DNA from: Monosporascus cannonballus
Taxonomy: Eukaryota; Ascomycota; Sordariomycetes; Xylariales
Direction: 5' to 3'
Assembly: GCA_004154925.1 (NCBI GenBank)
Contig: QJNS01000014.1
Coordinates: 248,001-312,000 of the forward strand
DNA length: 64,000 nucleotides
Numbering within the stretch: the stretch's first letter is position 1; the number at the start of each line of letters is the position of its first letter. Made by a program: the position numbers and the translations under genes. The notes beneath the pieces are model-generated. The model saw only the letters and a program-made list of their open reading frames with translations, had not been told where the DNA came from and ran no database searches. Positions 49,517-62,300 of this stretch are shown here, one piece after another.

Positions 49517-52500
49517 ATATAATTCGAAGGAATAATATGCCGGTAATAATAATAAATATAATAACTTAACGCGTTAAACGAAAAAATACAAATAAAGTTT
49601 AATAAATTCGAATAAAAATTAAAACAAAAGGTTACTTATAAAAAAGCCGCAAAATAACGAAATTTAAAGAAATTGAAAAGAATTTCGAAAAAGGATTTTA
49701 CATATGACGATAAAAAACGTTAATAACCTTATTACCTTAGAAATACGAATTAAAACGTATTAATATACCGTAATGGTAAATTACGAAATTTTAAACGGGA
49801 ATTGTATTATACTAAATGTAGTTAATAAACTTAAATTAGTATGGAAATATAAATTATAATCTTATATAACGACAAATTCCAAAAATCAGAAATTCGCTTA
49901 TAATACCAGAAGAAGCTATGTATGAAATTAATTATCTTAAGCTTTTTATTTAAAGACGATACCAAAGAGTTAATTTCGATATCGTTTTATTTAAGAATTA
50001 TAATATAATTTTCAGACTATTATGGATATGTTAATAGGGAATTTTAATTAATAAACAAACTGGCGAAATAGAGTTCGCCTTATATTTTATTAACCGATAA
50101 AAAAAAATTAAGATCTTAATATTTTATTAATAATAATAACGAATATAAGTATAAGGATACGAGAAAAGCCTTATTATAGAAAGGGATAAAATATAAGAAA
50201 AAAACGGGCATTAAAAACATTATAACGTATTGGTATTATTATCCGAACGAAATTAAAATAATTAAATAACGATATGGAATAATAAGAATAATAATCAAAA
50301 AATTAGAAAGTCTAATTAATATGTCATTACAGTATCATAAATATAAGCAGTTTTTTAAAAAAGAACTTAATACGAAATACCTAGAACATGATAAATAAAA
50401 ATTTAAAATAATTCTTAAGAAAAGGTTTTTGATAAAGTTTTGCTTAATTTATAACTTTAGAAAAGACGAATAACATATTGTCAAAAACAATACCTGGAAA
50501 ATCGGGTATAAAAAGAATGGATTCGATTTTCGAAATTACTAGCAGAATATCCGATATTTTTCGTATAAAAAATGGAATATTACGATTTATAATTAATTAT
50601 CGACAATTAACCGATATTATTATTAAAGATTAAATATTATTACCCCTAATTACGGAAATAAGAACGCGATTTTATAGACCCAAATAGTTTAAAATATTTA
50701 GTTTTAAAAATAAATATAACTTTCTTAAAATTAAAAATATAAGAATAAAAGATAATTTTCAAAACGAAATACGGATTATTTAAATGTTTAATTACATTAA
50801 TAAAACGTACAAACGTACTAATAACTTTTTAACAAATAATAAACTATATATTACGAAAATATCTTTATATTTTCGTTATTTGTTATTTTAATAATATTTT
50901 TATTTTCTTAAAAACAAAAAGACATGTATAAAATACGTTCATAAACTTTTTTAAGCTTTATAAAACGTAAAGTTATTTATTAACGTGAAGAGAATTAATT
51001 TTATAAAGAGGAAATAAAATATTTAAAACATATTGTGATCCCAAAATATATTAGGATAACTCTTAAAAAATGCTGTATTTATAAAATAATAAATGTTAAC
51101 AATAGTTAAGAAAATATAAGTATTTCTTGGATTCGCCAATTATTACAAAAAGCTTATTTGAAACTTTAATAAAATAATTATGCCTTTAATTAACCTTATA
51201 AAAGATTTAAATAAATACTAAATACGGAAAAGATATTTCAGAATATTAAGGATATAATTATTAATAAATTAATATTACTTATATACGATCCAAACCGCCT
51301 TATTAAGTTAAAAACCGATATTTCGGATTACGTATTAAACGTAGTAATCGGATAACGAAATAATTAAGGTAAATTATATCTTATTATATTTTTTTCGTAT
51401 AAATTAAAAAGAATTAAGTTTAATTACGGCATTCCAGATAAGGAATTTATAACTATTATTATAGTATTTCGTAAATTCAAGTATTTCGTAAAAGGAAATT
51501 CATATTAGGTTAAAGTTTATATAAATTATCAAAATTTTACCTATTTTATTATAACCAGGAAGCTTAAAAAAGAATAATTAAAATATACCGAAATATTAGC
51601 GAATTTTGATTTTATTACTATTTATAAAAAAGCTTCACAAATAATAAAATAAATACTTTAAATAAACGATTAAATTTTGAAAAGATATTAATTAAAATTA
51701 GCGATATAATCTTCGATATTACTATAAAAAGATATTTACGTTTACGACAGCTTACGATAATTCGAACAGTACTTTTCGATATATATTAAAGGATTTAGCA
51801 ATATAACCACGGTTTCCCAAAAGATCAAAAAACAGATAAAATACAAATTTTAAAGAAATACCGGAAAACTTTAATACGAAAGATATATGAATATTAATTA
51901 TACAGATATCCAAGGATTTATAAAAATTTAAAAAGATTTTAACACATATATTTTTTTCATAAAACGAAATTAACGGTAAAGAAAATTATAAAGTAATACG
52001 ATATTTACGCCAAAACGAAAATTCGACGACATAAACCATACGGAAAATTATAGCCATTATTAATTACAAAATTACCACAATATTTAATTATATTCGATTT
52101 TATTATTAAACTTTTTATATTAAAAAATCCAAGTATGAAACTATATTACGATAATATTTTCAAAATCGTTAACCGATTTACGAAATTGTTTTATATTTTT
52201 TATATTACGAAAATACAAATACCAAACAAATAGGATATATTTTTAAACATATTTTTAATATATACGAATTCCGTATGGAATATATTTTATATTAAGGATC
52301 GATATTCGTATTTAAGTTTTAATAAAGCGTAATAATATAAATCGGCATAAATTCAAAATTATTTAATATAAATAAATTATAAAGAAATAAATAAATAAAA
52401 AAACAAATTAAATCTTAAAAGCTTATTGACGATATTATCTTAATTACGAATAAAATAATTAACTTAAGAAATTATTAATTACATCATTAATTTATAAAAC

Positions 52501-53130
52501 CAGTTATTACGAAAACATTAAAATAATACTTGCAAACGTAAATTTGGGTTTTATTTTAAAAGTTTACCAAAAAGTACATCATAACGGTCCGATTAATATT
52601 AAAATAATTTTTACGTTAAAATAACTACGATAACTGTATTAAGAAATAAAATCAGAATTCGAATTCGTACGAAATCAAATAAGCAAAGATTATGACCAGA
52701 AAAAATTAAAAGGATTAATTTTCGAAAAAAGGGGAAATGGTTTTCTTCGTTACCAAAAATATTTAAATAAAAAAACCAAATAAAAAACTTAACTTTAAAT
52801 ATATCGGTTTATACAAAATCGTTACAAGATTTCATAAAATAATTATTAATTAGAACTTTTATCAAAAATTAAATTCTATTTAATTTTTTAGATTTATGTA
52901 TTCGAATTAATAACGGATATAATCAAGGTATATGCGGTATAAAATAACGTAAAAATAAAAGAGAAATAAGCGTATAAAACGGAAAATATATTCGATATGC
53001 GAAAACAAAACCGATTTACCCAATACCCAATCAAATAAAAAAAGCACCAAGATTCCGAAAATATTTAGAAACTTGCTAAAAATCTTATTAGCGCCTAGCA
53101 TCTGTTAAAAAACTTTTATTAATAACAACG
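49517..53130 (+). pseudogene. pol: pol remnant of F: protease to chromodomain
   Basis: It starts where F resumes after H1. The RT amino region SIFEITSRIS at about 50525 aligns with E. The catalytic box at 50884-50895 reads YFNN in YFNNIFIFL, with both Asp now Asn. RNase H is at about 51300-51540, and integrase at about 52090-52600. The chromodomain-like tail is at about 52930-53110, aligned with E and B. All frames are interrupted. Confidence 0.86.
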
Positions 53131-53189
53131 AAATCACCGGATATAATTATGTCCTAATTTACGTTTTCTAGCGGCCAGGTAACGCTAGG

Positions 53190-53640
53190 CAGCTTAAAAA
53201 AAGGAGTTAAGGCGGCTAAAAAAAATTTAGTATTAGCTTGCTCCGAACGCTTTAATTTTTTTAACTCCTTTAGCGATTGTAATTTTTGTTATACTAATTT
53301 AATTTCTTTCGAACGAAAAAACGTTTTTTACTTTCGAAAACGGATTAATTGCGTAATAATTTCGTTTATTTTTTGCTAATAAATTTTGCAGTTCCAGGAA
53401 ACGTTTTTCCGTAAATGCCTTTTCGCATTTTATATATTAATTTTCGGTACGAATATTTTTTAAGAAGAATAAAAGAACGCCGTTATTATTATAAGGACAA
53501 TTACGTTGAACGTATACCTTGTATTTAGAAACATTTTTTATTATTTCGTATTTTTAGCCTTTAAAAAATATAAGGAATACGGTATAATTTCAAAACTAAA
53601 ATCGTTAAAGATAAAAAGCAGATTTTGACATTGCGTAATG
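53190..53640 (-). pseudogene. Antisense accessory ORF of F
   Basis: The leader NLLFIFNDFSFEIIPYSLYF is followed, after a frame shift, by the Cys segment at 53491-53550, YEIIKNVSKYKVYVQRNCPY, then NNNGVLLFFLKNIRTEN. A charged segment follows (EKAFTEKRFLELQN) and, after a second shift, a tail near 53220-53300 that aligns with B and E. It has the same location relative to pol as in the other copies. It is inactivated. Confidence 0.65.
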
Positions 53641-53755
53641 GACGAAAAAATCTGACGACGATTTTTAATAACGCAGGCCGACATTTTGAAAGGAAAAAGG
53701 TTTACTAGAAAAAAAGAAAAATCTTAAGTATAAGATTTGGAAAAAGGGGAGATAG

Positions 53756-54151
53756 TATTATAACCCAAGCCAACTGGGCCTGCAAAAACGATTTAGCTAA
53801 GATCATAAAGTTACGTTAATTCAGGGTTACGTAATTAAGCGTTTAACAGATTTTAACAAAGTACGACTAAATATAATTAAACAGCATTAAGTAACCGTTT
53901 AATAAGGTTCTGCTAAACAGAGATAAGCAGTAATAAAGGGATTAAGATATATACGCTTATTATTTCCATAATTTAGATAGTACCAGCTTGTAACATTCAT
54001 TAATACCAATCGTTTACAATACGTTTTTGCGCCCTTGGTATTAAGAAACGTAATTAAGTTATTTTATTGCTACAGAGTCCCACGATACTCCTGCCAACAT
54101 AAACCCGTACGACTAAGGTTTAATAGTTGGTTAAACCGCCTAGCCGTCACA
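53756..54151 (+). repeat. 3' LTR of F (396 bp)
   Basis: It follows a purine tract, starts TATTATAACCC (TG mutated) and ends CCTAGCCGTCACA. The final 90 bases are unmutated and the rest is RIPed. TTTGC follows. Confidence 0.94.
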
Positions 54152-54174
54152 TTTGCCGATTTTGTATGGGAAAT

Positions 54175-54528
54175 TGTCAGGACCTGACAAGCCAAGGCCT
54201 CCAGAAACGGTCGCAGCGGAGAGGGCCAAGAGAACTATATGGATCAGGTCACGTAACAGATCACCAACTCACTGGTGGTGAGCCAGTGAGCCGGATTACC
54301 AATTTACTGGTGGTAATCCAGTAAGCAGGAGATGGATATATACGTTTATTATTTCCATAATTTAAATAATTTTAGCTTGCAATATAATTTCGTTACTTAA
54401 GACATTCTTAATATTACAAAACGTAATACGATCATTATATTTATTGCTTAGACTTTTACGATATTCCTATTAACATAAACCCGTACGACTAAGGTTTAAT
54501 AATTGGTTAAACTCTTTAACTCGTTATA
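54175..54528 (+). repeat. 5' LTR of F2 with a distinct, unmutated U3
   Basis: The right 190 bases match the F/B/E/G LTRs and are RIPed. The left 160 bases (54175-54334) are a different, GC-richer U3 with almost no RIP changes. They contain a palindrome GTCAGGACCTGAC (54176-54188) and two tandem hairpin units (54259-54325). Confidence 0.85.
54259..54325. repeat. Two tandem 32-bp hairpin units in F2 U3
   Basis: Units 54259-54290 and 54294-54325 share 26 of 32 bases at 35-bp spacing. Unit 1 pairs CTCACTGG with CCAGTGAG. Unit 2 pairs TTACTGG with CCAGTAA and also GGATTACC with GGTAATCC. Five of the six differences are C-to-T or G-to-A. They could be protein-binding sites in the promoter. Confidence 0.8.
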
Positions 54529-54588
54529 CGTTATAAGTTCTTATTTAATAATACCGTTAAACTTTATATAATACTTAATATTGTTAAA

Positions 54589-56250
54589 ATGTCGACTAGC
54601 ATTTAGGAAACCCTTCTTTAGCAATTTTAGGTTTAAGTCTGGGAATTAAAGAAAGAAATTTAACAAATTAGGGTTATATCACCTGCCCAAACTTTTTTTG
54701 CTCGTATAAAACCTAAAACGCCGGAGTTTTACGATGGAAAAGGTAACCTTTAAACCTTTTTAACTTAGGCACGAATTTATTTTTATTTCCTAGATTTTAA
54801 TAGCTTAACGTATTAAATCCTAATAATAAAAATATACTTAACGGGAAATGCGCCTAATTAGTTTAAGCTTATTATAAGAAATTTCCTAAAAATAAGAAAA
54901 ACGGATAAAAAACCTTTATTAATAAAACTTTTTTACTTTATATCAATTGCGAAAATAAAATGCGTAATGATTTTGGTAATGCGGATAAAAAACGATTTAC
55001 GGCTTAATAATATTTAGAATTCCGATAAAAAAAACCCGTATTTAAATATATTGCAACCTTTTAAAGTTTTACGCTTAAGGCAAAATAAAGGAATAACAAA
55101 GCCCACGTCCTTATCGATATATTTTATAAAAGGTTAAAAGATAATATAAAAAATAAAATTATTTAAATTAAGCGATTAATTGCTTTAAACCGGTATATTA
55201 CAAATATAATTAATATTAATAATTAATAGTTAGAAAAATAATAAAAAAAGAATAATATATCCTATATTTGATACATAATAAATTTAATTAAGGAAAAAAA
55301 ATAAGATATATCTTTTATTTCTTATTGAACGGCGTTACGACCTATGGAATTCGGCGTTACTTATAAATAAAATTGAAGTTAAATTAAATGCTTGAATTAT
55401 GGCAAAATAGGATATAAGGCTTATAAATACAAAAAACCTAAAAAGTTATAATAAGATAACGGAATATTTATACCGGAAAAATAATCCAGAAATAATTAGG
55501 CAAACGATAGTAAATTTATTAATATAATTTACACTAAATATATATTAGATTTATAATAAAAAATCCAATAAAGATAATTATATTAAAAGATTTAACGAAA
55601 AGTGCCAAAAACTAGATATTTAACTTAATAAATATTACGAATATAACAAAAAACATTATAAGGATAATTATTCGAATACCGGAATTGGACAGAAAAAGTC
55701 TGTCCCGGAATTTTTAAGTAATACGGTAAAATACATATCATACATTGTCGGCGACGGGAATATCCCGATTAACGAAAATGGAAATAATATATTTATAAAC
55801 GAATTATCCGTATATTTTATAACGGATTCGATTTTGCAAACTGTACCGGAAATAATAAGGATAATAAGTAATAATATTAACAATTTCGATTTATAGCCCT
55901 AAGAAATATCCCGCAATAGGCCAAAATAAAAAGCTGGTTCGAAAAAAAGTAATATCGGCAAAAAGAGTTTTTTTGTTATTATGGATAATATAATTATTAA
56001 ACGGAAAGAAAGTTAATCCAGCATCCGGTAAAAAAGCATTATTAAAATATTATTACGGATTTTTATTTTTAATTAATATTTATTATAAATTCATAAAAAA
56101 AGAAAATTATTAAGGAAAAAATATATTAATTTATAAAAGATTTTTACAATAATAATTAAAATAATACATAATATAATATAATCGCAAATATAAAAGATTA
56201 ATTTATTTAATATAAAAACAAATTATAAAAAAATTGAGAATAATTAATAT
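54589..56250 (+). pseudogene. gag: gag remnant of F2
   Basis: ATG at 54589 begins MSTS as in F. The zinc knuckle at 55389-55430 reads CLNYGKIGYKAYKY: C-x2-C-x4-H-x4-C spacing with only the first Cys preserved. The frame is otherwise broken by RIP stops. Sequence through 56250 shows the junction that H1 interrupts in F. Confidence 0.83.
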
Positions 56251-56890
56251 AACTTATAGGAATAATACGCCGGCAATAATAACAAATATAATAACTTAAC
56301 GCGTTAAACGAAAAAATATAAATAAAACTTAATAAATTCGAACCAGAATTAAAAGAAAAAGGTTACTTATAAAAAAACTACAAAATAACAAAACTTAAAA
56401 AAGTTTAAAAAATTCCTAAAAAATTGTAAACGCGATAATAAAAAACGTTAATAACCTTATTATTTTAAATATATAAATCAGAACCCATTAATATACCGTA
56501 ATAGTAAATTGAGGAACTTTGAGCAGAAATTATATTATATCAAATATAGTTAATAAGTTTAAATTGCTATAAAGATATAAGTTAAAACCTTATATAACGG
56601 TAAATGCCAAAGGTTAGAAATTCGTTTACGATAAGGGGATAATTATACGCGAAATTAATTACTTTAAGAATTTTATTGAAAGATAATATTAAATAATTAA
56701 TTTCGATATCGTTTTATTCGAAAATTACGATATAATCTTAGAATTATCATAAATACGTTAATACGGAATTTTATTTAATAAAAGAATTAGCAAAATAAAG
56801 TTCGATTTATAGTCTATTAATAAATAAAAAAAGAAAATATTAAGATCTTAATATTTGATTAATGATAGCAACGAATATAAGCACAAAAAT
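56251..56890 (+). pseudogene. pol: Protease/early pol remnant of F2
   Basis: It aligns with F 49520-50150, right after the H1 site. No catalytic motif is readable. It is cut by H2 with AAAAT at 56886-56890 as the likely target duplication. Confidence 0.65.
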
Positions 56891-57097
56891 TGTAAAATAA
56901 TGGACAGCTATAAGCTGGGTAAGGTAATTTCCGACCAGTCGTAAAGCAGATTCTAAGAAATAAGTATATTAGATTACTTCCATCTAGCATTTTCCATTAG
57001 CGGCCAGATGGTGAATTTATATTAATAAATGGATTAATAACTAATTTGTAATTTGTCGGTTATTAGCTTTATCCTTATAAAAACTATATTTTCAACA
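56891..57097 (-). repeat. 3' LTR of H2 (207 bp)
   Basis: It starts TGTAAAATAATGG, ends TTTTCAACA, and aligns with the H1 and solo LTRs. Confidence 0.93.
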
Positions 57098-57479
57098 TTA
57101 CTCCCCCTTTTTAATTTATTAATTCTTAATAAGATTATTATTAATTTAATATAACGTATTTCGTCAATCTGGTTACGTATATTTACTTATAATTTCTTGT
57201 TATATTATATTATAAGTAATTACCGTAATAATTAATCCGTATTATATTACGTAATTAATTATATTCCGTTTGGTTTCTTATTATGATTCGCTTTTGGTTT
57301 TGCTTTGTTTATTTTTTCTTTTTTTCCCGCTTATATTTCTATTTTTTTCTATATACGCGTTCCGTTCGGTTTTTCGTTTTTCTTTATTTTTATTTCGCTT
57401 TTTCCGTTTATTTTGCATATGATCTTTATTCGTTATATTTTTTTTCGTAAAAAGTTTTAAAAATGTAATATTTTAGTAT

Positions 57480-58900
57480 TAAAAAATTAGGATTTTTTAA
57501 ACGTTATCCTTTTAATGCCGATAGCAAAATAAATACTAATCGTATTACCAAAAGTAATAAACCATATTATATTTACGTTATATAACGTTATTTCGATTAT
57601 TATACGGTTTATATTTAAATTCCGGTCCCCTTAAATTATGTCGTAATTAATTATTATTATAAGATTTTTCGCGTAATAAATAATTATTTTTAATATTATT
57701 AATGTCGTTATTTAATTTTTATTTATTTTTTTTAAAAATGCCGCTTAAATAATTTTTTAGTTTAATACCGATAATTAGGAATTAATCGATAAATTCGAAA
57801 AAACTTATATTTTAAATATCCATTACCAATATTTTAACGTAATTGCGGTCGGTTGTCGATTTAACGTCTTTTGTAAAGCCAAATTCGCCTTTAACGTAAT
57901 TATTATTAAAAAAAATCGTTTTCTTAATATAATGAAAATTAATTTTTAATTATGCGTTATAACTGCAAAAATCCAGTTTTAACGCCGTTTTATAAATTTG
58001 CAAATTTACGTTTTTTTTTATAAATATTACGGTCCTTTTTTTATTATTTCGTAATTAATTTTCAATTCGGCGTAATTTTAAAATACCCTTATAAGTAAAA
58101 TAATTTTCAAAAGCCGTCATATTATTATGTTTCTCGTTTATAAATATTTTTCCGTTTATTTTTTAATATTTTAACGAAATTTTAATACTTATTAATAATT
58201 ATACTTGATAACAAGTTATATTCCGGTTATTTAGGCCTTATTTGTCGTTAAAAATAAAACGGTTTTAAATTTCTTCCAAATTTTACATTTAATATATTTT
58301 ATAAATATATTTGCTTTTTGCCGTTATATATTTTCGAATTACTTTTTAATATTCCTATATTAATTTTTTAATACGTTTACTAAAACCTAAATAACGTAAA
58401 ATATAATAAATAAATGCGCAAGTTTATTTTTAAGATTAATATTTAATTTTCTTTACATTATTTATAAGTTTTTAATTAGTATATAATAAGGTAATTATTC
58501 GCCAAAAGTTTAAAACCAGTTATCTAATTAAATAATATTATAATATTAATATTTTAGGTTTATTTGCAATTATTTCTTATAATTTTTATAATTCTTAAAT
58601 AATTAATTTCCGATTAAGTTATTATTGCCCTATAATTTTTAAGTCGTTTTATTTTTTATATATGTATTTAACTTTTTTCTATAACGTTATAATATTTTAT
58701 ATATGTATTCGAAGTATTTTTAAGGTTTTTACGTATTATATTCGGCGGGCTAATTTTCTTATTTAATAGAATATTTACGTTATTTCCGGTTATTTCGATA
58801 ACGAACGATATTTTTTATTATTTATTTTTTTTATTTCTTTATTAGGTTTGGTAATATTATTTAAACGTTATCTAGTTTCCAGTTATATTACGATTTTAAC
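57480..58900 (+). pseudogene. Long antisense reading frame of H2
   Basis: It mirrors the H1 frame: KRYPFNADSKINTN, NKPYYIYVI, stop, RYFDYYTVYI, LNYVVINYYYKIFRVINNYF. Reading through Gln-type stops, it continues for over 1 kb opposite the end of pol. It is conserved with H1 in the same frame. The product is unknown. Confidence 0.42.
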
Positions 58901-61900
58901 AAGAATATTAAATATATATTATATATTTATTAATCTTTAATAGGAAAATCCATTTTATACGTTTAAAAATTTATTTATTTTTTAATCGTAACCGAGGATA
59001 TAAATAAGTATAAATCTTTTATTTTTAAATTTATAATTCTTAATTAATAAATTTTCTTATTACCTTAATTAAAACTTTATGGATATATAGCATTAATTAT
59101 AATATTCTTTTTAAATTGTCGTTATTATTTCCTAATATTTGTATATTATGTGACGAATAATTATAATTCTTCGAATTATTTTTTAATTTTTTATATTTAA
59201 TTTTTTAAATTTTTATAGGAAATATTCCATTATTTTTAAATAATACTTATATCAGGTTTTAAACGGAGAACGGCTAGTAAATGTATTTCGCGTATTATTA
59301 TATATAAATTCCGGATTTTGTAACAATTTTATTTAATTATTTTAATACTTATTATCGTAATTACGGAAATAATATTTTAAAACTTAATAAATACGTTTTA
59401 TTTATTTCTCGGTTTACATATAATAAACCGTTAATATTTGCCGTTTTATTTTTCGTTTTTTGCAAAATTCCGTTGAAAATTAATTTATTAATAATTTCGG
59501 TTAACGTATTAAATCTATATTTAATCTTATCGTAACATAATTGGGCTAATTCGATTATAATTAAGGTTTTAACCGTAAAAATAAATAATTTTAATTTCGT
59601 AAAACAGTCGAGGATCACCAGAATTACGTTATATTTTAACCCGTTTAAACCTAGATTTTTAGAAAATCCCATAATAAAATCTAATAAGAATTTTTAAAAA
59701 AATTACTTAAATAATAGCAAAACTTATAATTATGTATATAATTTGTAACGTAGCTTTATTATGCCCTAATAATTTAAATATTATTTGGTATATTTTCGGA
59801 TATGGTTCGCCACATTTTCCTAATAAAACTTTTTAATTATTAATTTTAACGTACGGATATATATTATATATTTTATTTTTAAATTATTATGATATTAATT
59901 AATTAATTTCTTCCGTAAAACGTTTTATAATCAGATTATAAATTTATTTTAATAATATAAAATTTTATTTAAATTTAAAGAATATCTTTTTTTTATTTCG
60001 GCTTAATATTTAATTATTTATCTTAATTTTATAATATTTAAGTGTTTCATTTATAATTTTCGAATTTAATCGTAAAATTATCGGAAAACTTTCGGCTGAA
60101 ATGTTATTTCGTTTTTGGCTAGTTTTCTCGTTAAAAACCATAAAATATATTAGTTATAAATCATAATTTCAATATTAATTTCGTTTTCATTAAATTCCTT
60201 AAAATCAGAGTGTAATACGGTTATAATTTACGGTTATTATTATTTAACTGTTAATTATATTATTACTGTAATTTATATTTGTATTATTATTTATAAGTAA
60301 GAAATTCGACATATATATAATTTTTTATTTTTTTCGAAAGTCTTTTACGATCGTATAACGAAAAACTTCCGCCTTTTTTATGCAAATAATAATTATTTAA
60401 ATTTCTATTATCTGAATTTTATTTAAGAATTTTATAACGAACGAATTTTATATTACTTTTATAAAGCCTTTTGCCTTTTTATAATATTTTAAATCGCGTT
60501 TTATATTTGTGACGGCTTTCCGTACATTTTTCAGTATATTATTTGTAAATCCGAATTTCTTAAAAAACGTAAAAATTACGTTTTTATACGGGATGTTCTT
60601 TAATATATAATCCGGGCGTTTAAATAATTTATTTACCGAATTAATAACGCCGAATTAATATTAAATTTCAAAATTAAATTACGTAAAACAGTAAATTTAT
60701 TAACTTTTTTAAGGTTATACGTTAATGCTTTTATTATATTTTTTAACGTTATATAATCGGTAAATATTAGAAAATTCTTTTCCGTACCCTTAAGGTATTA
60801 CCGTTAATATTTTAAGTTTTTTTATAATCGTTAATAATTTTTATTATTTTTTAATTTAATATTTTTTATTGGATTTAATTTTCGCAATTAATATTCGATT
60901 AGGGGTTAATATTTTCCGTACTTTTATAAAAATATTCTTAATTTAATTTCTATCAAAACGTTTATTTTAACTTTAATATTTTTAACGTTAATTTAATATC
61001 GGAAAATAATCGCCGATTAAAATTTTTTTAAGTTTCGGAATGCCTTTTTAATTTTTTCGAATTACCTAAATTTTGCTATTTTATTTTTGCTTTATATTTT
61101 TTTAAAACTCTAATAATAAATTCGGTAATTCGTACATAATAAGTAATAAATTTTTAATAAAAATTTGCAAATCTTAAAAGTACTTAAATATTATAAATTA
61201 ATATTAATTTTGGTTACGTTTTGATAATATTAACCCATCGGCGGTCTATCTCCAAACCGTTAATATTAATTATAAATCCTAAAAGTTTTATTTTCTTTTT
61301 GAAAAATTCGTATTTCAATATTTTAATAAATAATAAATATTATAATATTGATTTATAAATTAATTAAAAATATTTCGCATATTCAGTTTAATATCTGGAT
61401 AAATAATTATATTATTTAAATATATTCTATATATTTATTTAATTAATTTAATTAATATTTTATATATATAACCTTAAAACGTAATTAACGCTTTAATAAA
61501 ACCAAATAATATAACCGTATATTCGAATTACTTATATCGTATTCGGAAAACAATTTTTTATTAATCGCCTTTTTTAATTTTAATATAATAATCAATATTT
61601 TTAAAATTAATTTTCGAAAATACCTTAATTAACTTCAGGTAATTTATTATTTCTGAAATTAAGAATAAAAGGTATTAATTTTTTATCGTTATCCGATTTA
61701 ACCTTTTATAATTAACGTATAATCGGAAATTATTATCTTTTTTAAATATAAATAATATTAAGACTCTTACGTTTATTTTCGAATAACGTATCCGGCTTAT
61801 TTTTAGGATATTTCGGATATATTTTTCGAATTTCTTTTTAGGTTTCGAAAATAAGGTAAATTAAGCCGAATAAAAACGTTTTCCTTGGCATCAAATTTAT

Positions 61901-62300
61901 TATATATTCTGCCCCTGGTAATTAAGGTATTTTTTTATTGTTTTTTCGGAATATATTTGCCGGAAATTCTTTAGATATATAAGAAAATCAGTGATTCCTT
62001 ATTTTGGTTATTCCTCGAAATCCGGGATATTTAATTTTTTGGTAAAATTTACAAAATTAATAATATAAATTTATGTAATAGAAAATATTAAATTTGCGAT
62101 TTTTTATTTATTAACTTTTTGAAATAATCCGTATAATAATTAATATATAATTATATTTAATAAAATCCATAGTTTACTTATTCCGGATTTAAAAAATAAA
62201 AAATTAAACGTTTTTTAATTACGGCATATTACAATATAAATTTACTTAAATTTGCGTTTATTCCCATTATTATTTATTATATTAACAGAAATTTCGTAAG
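58900..62300 (-). pseudogene. pol: pol remnant of H2 (integrase, RT, protease region)
   Basis: An open minus-strand stretch 59672-59361 is integrase core: LGLNGLKYNVILVILDCFTK, then ELAQLCYDKIKYRFNTLTEI. It is followed to the left by a tail reading FIYNNTRNTFTSRSPFKT, the FAYNNA...SPFE-type end. RT lies at about 61380-61560, aligned with H1's FEYT...FQTY region. No chromodomain is visible. Confidence 0.8.

Larger units (their letters stand above)
40009..54151 (+). mobile_element. Ty3/Gypsy chromovirus F (family of B), interrupted by H1
   Basis: The LTRs are 40009-40403 and 53756-54151, with the exact duplication TTTGC (40004-40008 and 54152-54156). Gag is left of H1; protease, RT, integrase, chromodomain and the antisense frame are right of it. 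A purine tract (53734-53755) precedes the 3' LTR. Without H1 it is about 6.74 kb. Its LTRs align with B's in full. Confidence 0.96.
54175..56890 (+). mobile_element. Ty3/Gypsy element F2, left part (continues past H2, beyond window)
   Basis: It has a 5' LTR at 54175-54528, gag, and the start of the protease/pol region, and is then interrupted by H2 at 56891. Internal sequence aligns with F throughout. Only 18 bases of non-repeat DNA (54157-54174) separate it from F. GAAAT precedes the LTR; its partner is outside the window. Confidence 0.9.

Noticed and set aside
54127..54324. Plus-strand ORF of 65 codons
   Set aside because: It spans the end of the F LTR, the 18-base spacer and the F2 U3; it is open only because these bases escaped RIP.
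54259..54325. A tRNA or small structured RNA gene from the hairpins
   Set aside because: No cloverleaf, no A/B box spacing, and the units sit within an LTR U3.
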